A stretch of 64,000 bases of DNA, taken from assembly GCA_963603285.1 (NCBI GenBank), contig CAVCMG010000010.1:1-64000 (forward strand). The letters are read 5' to 3'. The notes beneath the pieces were generated by a model. That model did no database searches. It was not told the origin of the DNA and saw nothing but the letters and a program-made list of their open reading frames with translations. Shown in pieces: positions 16,115 to 24,370 of the stretch (positions are counted from its first letter, which is position 1; every line of letters starts with the position of its first letter). Source of the stretch: UBA11957 sp963603285 (GTDB taxonomy: Bacteria > Bacillota > Clostridia > Lachnospirales > Lachnospiraceae). The position numbers and the translations under genes are program-made.

Positions 16115-16180
16115 ATCCTCTATTGTTTTAGATTGTATTCTTTTCTTTTTCATTTGTCAATCCCTCTCTATTTTTTTCGA
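16115..16180 (-). promoter_or_regulatory. Promoter with bracketing elements, BlaI-M56 operon
   Basis: TTGACA (16155-16160), 17 nt and TACAAT (16132-16137) read left. TCTATTTTTTTCGA lies at 16167-16180 and ATCCTCTATT at 16115-16124, both identical to elements around the promoter at 14189-14241. Here each element sits 6-7 nt farther from the core boxes. Autoregulation by the BlaI-type protein is likely but not proven. Confidence 0.85.
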
Positions 16181-16217
16181 CGTCACAAACATATAACGAT
16201 CCGTTATGCCACCTCAA

Positions 16218-16246
16218 TTGCACTTTTCTCCCATACCTCCTATACT
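16218..16246 (+). promoter_or_regulatory. Promoter of the LysR-type regulator gene
   Basis: TTGCAC (16218-16223), a 17-nt spacer and TATACT (16241-16246) read right toward the gene at 16286. It is divergent from the BlaI promoter, with about 60 nt between the minus-35 boxes. Confidence 0.7.
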
Positions 16247-16285
16247 GTATTTGTACGAACTATGTGTACAGAAAAGAGGAATTTC

Positions 16286-17194
16286 ATGGAAATCAAACAG
16301 TTGGAATATGTGATCATGGCTGCTGAAATGGGCAGCTTTAATAAAGCTTCGGAGTATCTGTATACGACCCAGTCGAATGTTTCGAAGGTCATCCGCAGTC
16401 TGGAGGAGGAGCTGGGCTACCGGATTTTCAAGCGTAACGGTACGGGTGTGGCCCTGACGGACGCCGGAAAGATCTTGTACGACCAATCACAGCAGATCAT
16501 GAAGATGCTCAGTAAGTTTGCCGCTTTCTCCGAGCTGGAGGACAAGACCTGCTTTCACATCGCATCGGTGGTCAGCAACTTTATTGCGGAGCATTTTGCG
16601 GAATTTATCCAGGACAGAAACAGCCACGACTACTGCTTTAAGATGTGGGAGGGCAGTATCTCCGAGGTCGTTGAGCTTGTCGAACAGGGTGAGGCCGAGA
16701 TCGGTTTTGTCTACCTCGGACACAAACAGAGTGAATCCTTCCGCACGATGCTGGAGCGAAAGGGTCTTTGCTTTGAAGAGCTTCTCCCTGCGCAGGTTGT
16801 CTTATGTGTTGGTGAGAACCATCCCCTGTATCACAGAGAGTCCGTTTCTCCGGAAGAGATGCCGTCGCTTCGTTATGTGCGCTATACCGAAGACAGTTTT
16901 TCCCGGGTCTACCACCTGCAACAGCTGGAAAAGGATCTGCAGATTGAAAAAGCCCTGACCCATGCCGTCGAGGTAGACAGCGATTATGCGCTGATCAATG
17001 TGCTGGCCAAAACGGACTGTGCTTACCTGTGTTACGGCGGTCTCAAGGAAAATGAGATGGGGTTACAGGGAATCCGCTCTATACAGATTGACCATGAGGG
17101 CGAAAAAATCTTTCTCGGATATATTCACCGTAAATCTGCAGAGCTTGATACCTGTGCCAGAGAATTTTTAACACTTTTACAAAGCCATATCTGA
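16286..17194 (+). CDS. LysR-family transcriptional regulator
   Basis: This 302-residue protein has the LysR N-terminal helix-turn-helix (MEIKQLEYVIMAAEMGSFNK ... TQSNVSKVIRSLEEELGYRIFKRNG) and a C-terminal substrate-binding-like sensor domain from about residue 90. A longer frame runs upstream to 16022 and overlaps the BlaI gene, but the ATG at 16286 has AGAGGA just before it and is the canonical LysR start. It is followed by a terminator and then by a binding-protein-like lipoprotein gene on the same strand, a possible target. Its effector is unknown. Confidence 0.94.
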   Translation: MEIKQLEYVIMAAEMGSFNKASEYLYTTQSNVSKVIRSLEEELGYRIFKRNGTGVALTDAGKILYDQSQQIMKMLSKFAAFSELEDKTCFHIASVVSNFIAEHFAEFIQDRNSHDYCFKMWEGSISEVVELVEQGEAEIGFVYLGHKQSESFRTMLERKGLCFEELLPAQVVLCVGENHPLYHRESVSPEEMPSLRYVRYTEDSFSRVYHLQQLEKDLQIEKALTHAVEVDSDYALINVLAKTDCAYLCYGGLKENEMGLQGIRSIQIDHEGEKIFLGYIHRKSAELDTCAREFLTLLQSHI

Positions 17195-17200
17195 TACATT

Positions 17201-17229
17201 ACAGGGAGTCTTTTTGCTCCCTGTTTTTA
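17201..17229 (+). terminator. Terminator of the LysR gene
   Basis: ACAGGGAG (17201-17208) pairs with CTCCCTGT (17217-17224) and is followed by TTTTTA. It lies 7 nt after the stop codon. Confidence 0.9.
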
Positions 17230-17452
17230 TATGCCCATCCGGATTTTTTCACATCATTTTTACTGGATATTCCGGTGTATTTTTGTACATTTTATCCATA
17301 TTTTTTGCTCTATGCTATATCGGAACAGCTTTGTAGTCAAATCCCGAATAAGCCAAATCGTGCAAGCACTGGTATACTGAATATAGAGGAACAACAGAGG
17401 AAGAATCTCTTATATCTATACAATTTCCATAGAAACCAGGAGGGCACAGTAT

Positions 17453-18772
17453 ATGAAAAAAATGACAAAACTTCTTGCACTTGGACTCGCCGCTACGATG
17501 ACCGCAGGACTGTCGGGCTGTGGTACCAAATCCCAGGCTGCCACACCGTCTTCCCTTGCAGACACGGCAAAAAGCTCCCAAGCAGAAGACTCCACTGTAT
17601 CACAGACAGCGAGCTTAGAAGTATCATCCACAGCGTCGCAGACAGACGATGCCACAAAAATCCACAAGATCGGCGTAGCCGTCTACAATCTGAACGACGA
17701 CGAAGTAAAAATGTTCCGTTCTTACTATGAAGATTATCTGACAGCTGCATTTAATGTAGACTTTCTGTATTCCGACACGATCACAACGATCGACGACGAA
17801 AAAGCCTTTGTCGATCAGGCCAGAGAGGCCGGCTGTGAAGGTATTATCTCCTACGTCAGCTACGATCTGCCGGAAATCACAGCCTACTGTGCAGACGATA
17901 TGTACTACACGATTGCCAGCGGTACGTTTACAGAAGAGGAATTTGCACAGGCCAGCCAGCATGAGAAATTCTTAGGTATCACCGGTCCTTCTGAAGAGGA
18001 TGAGTACAATGCCGGAAAGAATCTGGTCGCTTCTCTTGGCGTAGATGATGATGATATCAGGGGTACGCAGAAGAGCTGGCTCTTGTGTAGTGGTGGTTCC
18101 AATTCCGGCAACTATATGCATGCACAGCGACTGGCCGGTGCTCTGGATGAGCTGCAGAGTCTTGGTTATACATTAACAGCTTCCGCTGATGAAATCAAAT
18201 CCATGACTACCTCAACCGTGATCGCTACACATACGGATGGAGGAAGTGTTACTCTTCTTCCGGGTTACTACTATACATCTTCTGATCAGCTGAATTTTAC
18301 ACAGACACTTGATGCCATGGAACCGGATATTGTTGTATCAGTATGTACTCTATCTAATATGTATCCGAATCTGCTGAATAAGGAAAGACAACAGGGTAAG
18401 AATATCAAGATTGGCGCTGTAGATTCCTTTACTGATACCAACCGCGAAGCTTTTGAAAGCAAAGACAGCCTCGGCTACAACCAGATCGACTGCATCGTTG
18501 GTAAATGCCGCGCTATGGGTGCACCGGCATTCATCGCTATGTACAATGCTGTAACAGGTCACGCTGATGTTGTCAAGGACAATGGTAAAGCATATCATCT
18601 TTCCCAGAATATGTGGACAGCATCTTCCCCGGAGGAATACGAGGAGATGAGTGCCGAGGCCAGCAACATCTATCAGAATGTATACTCTATAGAAGAAATG
18701 ATGAATGTACTGGCTATCTACAATCCGGACGCTGACTTCGCAGGCTTTAAAGAGTTTGTCAACAGCTTATAA
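17453..18772 (+). CDS. Sugar-binding-type periplasmic-fold lipoprotein, orphan
   Basis: The 439-residue protein has a lipoprotein signal (LGLAATMTAGLSGC), a Ser/Thr/Ala-rich linker to about residue 65 and then a two-lobed periplasmic-binding fold of the sugar-binding (Peripla_BP_4-like) class beginning IHKIGVAVYNLNDDEVKMFR. It would be tethered outside the membrane and bind a small ligand. No permease or ATPase gene accompanies it, so it may serve a transporter encoded elsewhere or act in signalling. AGGAGG precedes the ATG. A terminator-like stem follows at 18785. The LysR gene just upstream may regulate it. Confidence 0.85.
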   Translation: MKKMTKLLALGLAATMTAGLSGCGTKSQAATPSSLADTAKSSQAEDSTVSQTASLEVSSTASQTDDATKIHKIGVAVYNLNDDEVKMFRSYYEDYLTAAFNVDFLYSDTITTIDDEKAFVDQAREAGCEGIISYVSYDLPEITAYCADDMYYTIASGTFTEEEFAQASQHEKFLGITGPSEEDEYNAGKNLVASLGVDDDDIRGTQKSWLLCSGGSNSGNYMHAQRLAGALDELQSLGYTLTASADEIKSMTTSTVIATHTDGGSVTLLPGYYYTSSDQLNFTQTLDAMEPDIVVSVCTLSNMYPNLLNKERQQGKNIKIGAVDSFTDTNREAFESKDSLGYNQIDCIVGKCRAMGAPAFIAMYNAVTGHADVVKDNGKAYHLSQNMWTASSPEEYEEMSAEASNIYQNVYSIEEMMNVLAIYNPDADFAGFKEFVNSL

Positions 18773-18784
18773 TTCATAAATACT

Positions 18785-18817
18785 GTAAAAGGAAGCTCCT
18801 TGGGGGCTTTCTTTTAC
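18785..18817 (+). terminator. Terminator of the orphan lipoprotein gene
   Basis: GTAAAAGGAAGC and GCTTTCTTTTAC form a stem with a few mismatches and a T-rich 3-prime side, 12 nt after the stop codon at 18772. Confidence 0.7.
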
Positions 18818-18828
18818 TATACCAAGAC

Positions 18829-18873
18829 AAAAAAGATCCCGCTGCAGCTCTAAAACGCTGTTGCGGGATTTTT
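18829..18873 (-). terminator. Terminator of the HAD-family gene
   Basis: AAAAAGATCCCGC (ending at 18842) and GCGGGATTTTT (18863-18873) form a strong stem with a T-run on the minus strand, ending the gene at 18918-19583. Confidence 0.85.
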
Positions 18874-18917
18874 CCTGTATCTACATAGAAGTCTGCGCTG
18901 ACAATTCCTGCGGAATC

Positions 18918-19583
18918 TTACATATTTTTTAATATATGCAGCATCTGCTGTACCGGCCGGTCTCCTGCCCAGCTTGAAAGCTCCAGTACAGCCTGTGGAA
19001 TATCCTGTTCGCCCGAATCCGGATTATGGAACCATACACAGGGCATACCGGCTGCCTTTGCCGCCTTGCCACCGTTGGTGGAATCCTCCACAACCAGACA
19101 GTCTGCCGGAGCAACGCCCAGCGCTTCTGCAGCCGTCAGAAATGTATCCGGCGCAGGCTTTGGATGTGCAACATTCTCTCCGCTGATCTTTGCAGTAAAG
19201 CAGTCCGCCAGTCCCAGCTCACCGATCGCCTGATCGATATGATGCATCGGGGACGAGGACGCTACCGCCAGCAGATAACCGGCATCAGCAAGGGCATGCA
19301 CCAGCTCTGTCAGTCCCGGCAGACGCGGGTAGCCTTCTCTGGCAATCAGCTCATCCTTTTTTGCCGCCATCCGGTCAAATACCTCCTGCTTGTCCGGAAA
19401 GCTCTTGCCATAATTCTCCCGGATCAACTGCAGCAGATACGTCATCGTGGAACCGATACACTGCTTATATACATCATACGCCAGATCAATACCGTCATCG
19501 GCAAAAATCGCCTTCCAGCACCTGAAATGCAGCGGTTCCGTATTCACCAGAACACCGTCCATGTCAAAAATAACAGCTTTCAT
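18918..19583 (-). CDS. HAD-superfamily hydrolase (beta-phosphoglucomutase-like)
   Basis: The 221-residue protein has the HAD motifs in order: motif I DMDGVLVNTE (Asp7, Asp9), motif II as ASSSP near 107-111, Lys in KPAPDTF and motif III VVEDSTNG. The alpha-helical cap between motifs I and II is the type seen in beta-phosphoglucomutases and sugar-phosphate phosphatases. It probably acts on a small phosphorylated sugar in the cytosol. The exact substrate cannot be told. The ATG follows AGAGGAGAAG. It stands alone between the orphan lipoprotein gene and the zinc acylase gene. Confidence 0.92.
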   Translation of the reverse strand: MKAVIFDMDGVLVNTEPLHFRCWKAIFADDGIDLAYDVYKQCIGSTMTYLLQLIRENYGKSFPDKQEVFDRMAAKKDELIAREGYPRLPGLTELVHALADAGYLLAVASSSPMHHIDQAIGELGLADCFTAKISGENVAHPKPAPDTFLTAAEALGVAPADCLVVEDSTNGGKAAKAAGMPCVWFHNPDSGEQDIPQAVLELSSWAGDRPVQQMLHILKNM

Positions 19584-19657
19584 TTAACTTCTCCTCTGTC
19601 TCGCACAAATTTTACACATAAAAATGATCCGGTGGACTATTTTTCATATGCCAGGGC

Positions 19658-19692
19658 AAAAAATTCCTCCGGGATCTCTCCCAGAGGAATTC
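19658..19692 (-). terminator. Terminator of the MATE-acylase operon
   Basis: AATTCCTC and GAGGAATT, with inner GGGA/TCCC pairing, form a stem followed on the minus strand by TTTTTTG, 25 nt after the stop of the gene at 19718. Confidence 0.9.
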
Positions 19693-19717
19693 TAACATAT
19701 TCTGAAGTCTTCGGCAA

Positions 19718-20740
19718 TTAATGATGTGTACCGACATGCTCATGGCCCGGATGGTGATGGTCATGATGGCATTCGGCATGGCACTCGCCGCCGTTGCAGA
19801 GCTTGGCGTAACATACAACCTCGGTATACTTGGAAGCCCAGAGGGTCTTTGTCATATACAGCACACGGCCATCATGCTCTGCGATCACATGCTCGATGAT
19901 ATTGCCATCGTAGTCTGTGACATAGCCCAGCTCATCGCCGCAGCGGAATCTGTCCTTGGCTTTCAGCTCGGTATACCAGAAACCGGAATTTTCAATCTCC
20001 ACATACTCCGGGGCTTCCAGCAAAAACGGCTTTTCCTCCGGATGTGACGGCTCACCATCCAGCATACCTACATATTTCAGGATATTGTACACATCGTCCT
20101 TGTTTTCCTGCACCTCTTCGTGGCTCCAGCGTCCACAGCCGCCTCTTTCCAGCAGAAGGGACGGGATACCGACCTTACCGGCATAGTTATAGCAGCCGGT
20201 TGTAGCAAAGGATTTGACCATATACGGTACGTGGCAGTACTCGGCAGCACCGCGCGCATAATCAGATACCTTCTCATCACATGCACCGACAAAGTATACA
20301 TAATGATCCAGCTCTTCAAAAATTCCACCGGAATGCAGATCCACATAGAAATCCGTCACCGGAAACAGCTGGCTGGTCATAAACCAGGCAAGCTTCTCCG
20401 AAGCGAAGCCGTTGGCCTTTCCCGGGAATACACGGTTCAGATTCTTACCGTCCTCCGGCACGATCGTTGGCGTACGGTTTTCAAAGCCTGTGCGGTTAAC
20501 CACCGGAATAATGACCAGTGTACCTGTGATATCGGCCGGTGTCAGCTCTTTGCGAAGCTCCTGCAGAGTCTCAATACCTACATATTCACAGGAATGTACA
20601 CCTGCTGTCAGAAGCACAGTCTTTCCCGGCTTTTCTCCGGCGATAATCGTTGCCGGAAGGGTAAAACCAGTACCCGGTACTTCAAAAACTCCATTTACTT
20701 TTTCTCCGGATTCAAATGTAAGATTTGCAATAGCTTTCAT
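19718..20740 (-). CDS. AstE/aspartoacylase-family zinc amidohydrolase with His-rich tail
   Basis: The 340-residue protein belongs to the succinylglutamate desuccinylase/aspartoacylase family of zinc carboxypeptidase-like enzymes. The metal ligands are visible as GVHSCEYVG (His and Glu, about 48-51) and DLHSGG (about 135). NLNRVFPG carries the family Asn-Arg pair. Such enzymes cleave an N-acyl or amide bond of a small substrate. The last 25 residues are unusual, running CHAECHHDHHHPGHEHVGTHH with more than ten histidines, and probably bind metal. The MATE gene lies 19 nt upstream in the same operon. Confidence 0.9.
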   Translation of the reverse strand: MKAIANLTFESGEKVNGVFEVPGTGFTLPATIIAGEKPGKTVLLTAGVHSCEYVGIETLQELRKELTPADITGTLVIIPVVNRTGFENRTPTIVPEDGKNLNRVFPGKANGFASEKLAWFMTSQLFPVTDFYVDLHSGGIFEELDHYVYFVGACDEKVSDYARGAAEYCHVPYMVKSFATTGCYNYAGKVGIPSLLLERGGCGRWSHEEVQENKDDVYNILKYVGMLDGEPSHPEEKPFLLEAPEYVEIENSGFWYTELKAKDRFRCGDELGYVTDYDGNIIEHVIAEHDGRVLYMTKTLWASKYTEVVCYAKLCNGGECHAECHHDHHHPGHEHVGTHH

Positions 20741-20759
20741 GTCTTGCTCCTTTTTCTTT

Positions 20760-22127
20760 TTATACTTGATGTCTGTCTGCGGACAGCTGTTTTCTGTTCA
20801 GTTTTTTCAGGATCAGCAGGCAGTTGACTGTCATGGCTATACCTGCCAGAACCCATGTGATCGGATAAACAACAGCTACCATTTCAATCGTATGGTTTAT
20901 GGTGACGAGAGCCTGTAAGATTACGATTCTTAAGAAGCACATACAGATCAGGATGATCGCCATCGGTGCGATCGCCTTGCCCACGCCCTTGGATACCGCA
21001 CTCATACACTCCTGTACTGTACATAAGAAGTACAGCGGGAACGTGATTGAGGCCACACGGACACCGTCTGCCAGCACGCCAGGATCGCTGTTAAACAGGC
21101 CAAAGATCGGCCGCATAAACAGAATCATTACAACAGACAATACACCGACGGTAACGATACTTAAAAGCTGCGTGATCCACGTGCCCCTGCGCACACGTTC
21201 CATCTTGCCCGCACCGTAATTCTGTGCCGTATAGGTCACAAGCGCCTGTCCATAGGAAAGGCTCGGATAGTATAAGAACATCTCGATCTTAAAGTACGCC
21301 GCAAACGCCGCCATGGCATCTACGCTGAAGCTGTTGATAATGCTCTGGATAAAGAGGTTGGAGAAGGATACCACCATCGACTGGATACCCGAAGGGATAC
21401 CCACCATCAGCAGCTTTTTCAGCACCTGTCTGTCAAGCATCGGCTTTGTGATCCGCAGCGCAATCTCCGGCTGCAGTCTGCACAGATAATGGATTGTCAG
21501 TAAAGCGGATATGATCTGGGCTCCGATGGTTGCCAGCGCCGCTCCGGCTATTCCCATATGGAATACTACGATCAGCAGATAATCTCCAATGATATTCGCA
21601 AGGCCGCCGAAAATCTGAAATTTCAGTGCTGATTTTGCATCCCCGAGGGAACGTACGATACCGGAACACAGATTGTACTCCACGATACCGAAGATACCGG
21701 CAAAATAAATCCTCAGATATAAAAGCGCCTGGTCAAAAACCTCTTCCGGCGTATCCAGCCAGTGCAAAAATGTCGGAGCCAGCAGAATTCCTCCTGCCAT
21801 CAGCACCAGAGCACCGATCACGCCAAAAAAGAACGCCGTCTGGATCACCTTATGCAGCGTTTTGTTATTTTTCTGTCCAAAGGCCTGGGCTGCTACTACT
21901 CCAGAGCCCACGGAAATGCCCGTAAACAGACCGACAATACATGTTACGAGAAGATCACTGGATCCCACGGCTGCAGAGGCTTCCTTGCCGATACAGCGCC
22001 CCACAAAGATCAGATCCACCGTACTGTACATCTGCTGGATCAGGGAACTGCCAAGCAGCGGCAGGGCAAATATCAGGATCAGCTTACTGATCGATCCTTC
22101 GGTCAGGTCTTTTGTTTTATTTTTCAT
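20760..22127 (-). CDS. MATE-family multidrug/metabolite exporter
   Basis: The protein has about 455 residues and 12 transmembrane segments of the MATE fold. It begins MKNKTKDLTEGSISKLILIF, followed by GSSLIQQMYSTVDLIFVGRC, a strongly conserved first-helix motif in clostridial MATE proteins. The reading frame extends to 22214, but the ATG at 22127 gives the standard family start. It exchanges sodium or protons for drugs or metabolites at the cytoplasmic membrane. It is followed after 19 nt by the zinc acylase, so export of, or protection from, the acylase substrate or product is possible. Confidence 0.93.
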   Translation of the reverse strand: MKNKTKDLTEGSISKLILIFALPLLGSSLIQQMYSTVDLIFVGRCIGKEASAAVGSSDLLVTCIVGLFTGISVGSGVVAAQAFGQKNNKTLHKVIQTAFFFGVIGALVLMAGGILLAPTFLHWLDTPEEVFDQALLYLRIYFAGIFGIVEYNLCSGIVRSLGDAKSALKFQIFGGLANIIGDYLLIVVFHMGIAGAALATIGAQIISALLTIHYLCRLQPEIALRITKPMLDRQVLKKLLMVGIPSGIQSMVVSFSNLFIQSIINSFSVDAMAAFAAYFKIEMFLYYPSLSYGQALVTYTAQNYGAGKMERVRRGTWITQLLSIVTVGVLSVVMILFMRPIFGLFNSDPGVLADGVRVASITFPLYFLCTVQECMSAVSKGVGKAIAPMAIILICMCFLRIVILQALVTINHTIEMVAVVYPITWVLAGIAMTVNCLLILKKLNRKQLSADRHQV

Positions 22128-22162
22128 ATCTTTTCTTTTTCCTTTGTCTGTAATCCTTCCCA

Positions 22163-22190
22163 ATTCTACCAGACTTTTCCTCCAGGGCAA
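22163..22190 (-). promoter_or_regulatory. Probable promoter of the MATE-acylase operon
   Basis: TTGCCC (22185-22190), 16 nt and TAGAAT (22163-22168) read left toward the ATG at 22127. The minus-10 box is good and the minus-35 box is moderate. Confidence 0.5.
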
Positions 22191-22264
22191 CCCCTCCCCC
22201 GGGATATACCTCATTCCAGTTTGTTATAATCTTAGCAATATTAGTTATATCTAACCAGCAGGTT

Positions 22265-22301
22265 TAAAAACACTGCGGCTGCTGTCTTGCAAGCCGCAGT
22301 G
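22265..22301 (-). terminator. Terminator of the peptide ABC transporter operon
   Basis: CACTGCGGCT (22271-22280) pairs perfectly with AGCCGCAGTG (22292-22301) and is followed on the minus strand by TTTTT. It lies 11 nt past the stop of the last transporter gene. Confidence 0.92.
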
Positions 22302-22311
22302 CGACTGTATC

Positions 22312-23280
22312 TTATTTAAAAAGATGGCAGGCTACAAAATGCTCCGGCTCGATCTCTTTAAGGAGCGGACGCTCCTTCTTACAGATCTCCATGCAATGAT
22401 CGCAACGGTTCTGGAACGGGCAGCCTGTCGGAACATCAAGCGGACTCGGTGCTTCACTGTCAATACTGTCAATCGGCTTTGTAAAGTCCATCTTAAGATC
22501 GAATACGGAATCGATCAGCGCCTGTGTATACGGATGCTTCGAATCTGCACCAACCTTTTCACCCGGCAATACCTCCACGATATTACCCAGATACATAACA
22601 GCTACCTGATGGGCAAAGGACTGGATCAGCGCCATATCATGGCAGATAAAGCCCATGGCAATCTGATTTTCCTTCTGCAGCTTTACCAGAAGCTCGATGA
22701 CTGTTTTCTGTACAGATACATCAAGTGCGCTGGTGGCCTCATCACAGACAATGATCTCCGGTTTCAGAGCAAGGGCACGGGCAATACCGACACGTTGTCT
22801 CTGCCCACCAGACATATTGTGCGGATATCTGTCTGCAAAATTTCCCGGAAGCTCTACCATTTCCAGATACTTTCTGGCTGTGGAATCCTTCTCGCTTTTT
22901 TTGATCAGGCCAAAATTCAGAAGTGGTTCGCAGATGATGTCTTTAATCTTCATCTTCGGGTTAAAGGCCGCTGTCGGATCCTGAAAGACCATTTGGATAT
23001 TCTTTCTGTGCAGACGCAGCTTTTCGCCTTTGAGCTTGGTAATATCCTTACCATGATACAGTATTTCTCCTTCAGTCGGAGCTTCCAGAGATACAACCAT
23101 ACGCATAAATGTACTCTTACCGCATCCACTCTCACCGACTACACCCAGTGTCTGGCCCTTGTAAAAGCTTAAGTTGATATCATTGCAGGCTGTCAGCGTT
23201 CTGCCATTAGATGCCGGATATCTCTTGGTGACATGCTTCGCTTCAAGAATCAGTTCCTTTTTATCAGACAAAACGCTCAC
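22312..23280 (-). CDS. Oligopeptide/dipeptide ABC transporter ATPase, OppF/DppF type
   Basis: The 322-residue ATPase has Walker A GESGCGKS (49-56), Q-loop at Gln100 (MVFQDPTAAFNP), signature NMSGGQRQRVGIARAL, Walker B IIVCDEATSALD and the C-terminal oligopeptide-HPY tail (GCPFQNRCDHCMEICKKERP), whose four-cysteine motif is intact. It pairs with the OppD-type ATPase, whose gene it overlaps by 17 nt, to drive uptake of peptides or other small ligands through the permeases encoded upstream. Length is normal for the family. Confidence 0.96.
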   Translation of the reverse strand: MSVLSDKKELILEAKHVTKRYPASNGRTLTACNDINLSFYKGQTLGVVGESGCGKSTFMRMVVSLEAPTEGEILYHGKDITKLKGEKLRLHRKNIQMVFQDPTAAFNPKMKIKDIICEPLLNFGLIKKSEKDSTARKYLEMVELPGNFADRYPHNMSGGQRQRVGIARALALKPEIIVCDEATSALDVSVQKTVIELLVKLQKENQIAMGFICHDMALIQSFAHQVAVMYLGNIVEVLPGEKVGADSKHPYTQALIDSVFDLKMDFTKPIDSIDSEAPSPLDVPTGCPFQNRCDHCMEICKKERPLLKEIEPEHFVACHLFK

Positions 23281-24232
23281 CTCCCAATGCCGGCACAGAA
23301 GCCAGCAGATTCTTTGTATACTCTTCAGACGGATGATGCAGGATCTGCTCTCTGTCTCCCTGTTCTACGATACGACCGTGCCGCATAACGATAATCTTAT
23401 CAGCCATATAGGCTGCAACGCCGATATTATGCGTAACTACGATGATACTTGTATTGTAGGTATCCCGAAGTTCCATCATCTGACGGACGATCTGTGCCTG
23501 TGTCGTTACATCCAGGGCACTGGTCGGCTCATCGCCGAGCAGAAGCTTTGGCTGAAATGTCATCGCCATGGCGATACCGACACGCTGGCGCATACCACCT
23601 GACAACTGGAACGGATAACTCCGCATGATATTATCACCGCTCGGCAGACGCATCTTTTCCAGCATCTGCACACCCTTATCGAAAGCATCTTTTTTGGAGA
23701 TATTTTCATGGGCACGGATATATTCGACATACTGGGTACCGATACGGCGTACCGGATTGATCATAGCACCGGAATCCTGGAAGATCATGGACATCTCTGT
23801 ACCACGAAGCTTACGCCATTCTTCATCCAGCTTTTTCTGTGCTCCCGGTGATAACACCTGAAACTTACGCAACTGGGTATCCTGCTCTTTTAGTATCGCA
23901 AGACGCTCCTTTTCAGCCTCTTCATCGGACAGATTTTTTGCATCCAGAGCTTTCAGCTTTGCACCGGCATCTGTATAGATGGCATTTTCTCTGGAAAGCT
24001 GATCCTTTGTTCTTTTCAGCAAAGACTTTCCTTCATACAGAATATCTCCCCGGGATACTCTGCCACCTCCGGGCAGACAGCCCAGCACTGCACGGATCAC
24101 GGTTGTTTTACCACTGCCGCTCTCGCCTACAATACTAACGATCTCTCCCTGTTTAACATCAAGAGTAACTCCCTCCACGGTGGGAGTCAGGTTGTTTCCG
24201 TATGTGATGGATACATTCTGTATGTTCAGCAT
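23264..24232 (-). CDS. Oligopeptide/dipeptide ABC transporter ATPase, OppD/DppD type, with insertion
   Basis: This 322-residue ATPase has Walker A GESGSGKT (36-43), signature QLSGGMRQRVGIAMAM and Walker B LLLGDEPTSALD. The Q-loop is at Gln152, about 110 residues after the Walker lysine, whereas in the partner OppF it is 45 residues after. The extra stretch (about 75-140) is highly charged and probably helical (DEEAEKERLAILKEQ). The C-terminal HPY tail with its cysteines is missing; the protein ends ALGGERFV. Motifs are intact, so it should hydrolyse ATP. The gene overlaps oppF and follows the binding-protein gene. Confidence 0.93.
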   Translation of the reverse strand: MLNIQNVSITYGNNLTPTVEGVTLDVKQGEIVSIVGESGSGKTTVIRAVLGCLPGGGRVSRGDILYEGKSLLKRTKDQLSRENAIYTDAGAKLKALDAKNLSDEEAEKERLAILKEQDTQLRKFQVLSPGAQKKLDEEWRKLRGTEMSMIFQDSGAMINPVRRIGTQYVEYIRAHENISKKDAFDKGVQMLEKMRLPSGDNIMRSYPFQLSGGMRQRVGIAMAMTFQPKLLLGDEPTSALDVTTQAQIVRQMMELRDTYNTSIIVVTHNIGVAAYMADKIIVMRHGRIVEQGDREQILHHPSEEYTKNLLASVPALGGERFV

Positions 24233-24268
24233 CGGAACTCCTCCTTAACTGTGAATAATCTTGTAAAT

Positions 24269-24299
24269 CCGGGTATCCTGTTATGCACAGGATACCCGG
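24269..24299 (-). promoter_or_regulatory. Hairpin between the binding-protein and oppD-type genes
   Basis: A perfect 13-bp stem (24269-24281 with 24287-24299) and 5-nt loop, without a T-run on the minus strand. Such intercistronic stems often protect the upstream binding-protein message from 3-prime exonucleases, giving it excess over the ATPases. Confidence 0.65.
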
Positions 24300-24370
24300 T
24301 CTGTTGTCTTTCGTCAATGTCTGTTCTGCAAAAAGCCATAATCTACACCTTTTACAGACCTCTGACCATC

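Noticed and set aside
16022..16285. Longer N-terminus for the LysR protein from the upstream start at 16022
   Set aside because: It would overlap the BlaI gene and its promoter, has no ribosome-binding site and lacks family similarity. The ATG at 16286 is canonical.
22324..23172. 282-residue plus-strand frame inside the oppF-type gene
   Set aside because: It is antisense to a gene with all ABC motifs, has no ribosome-binding site and its composition is that of a mirror frame.
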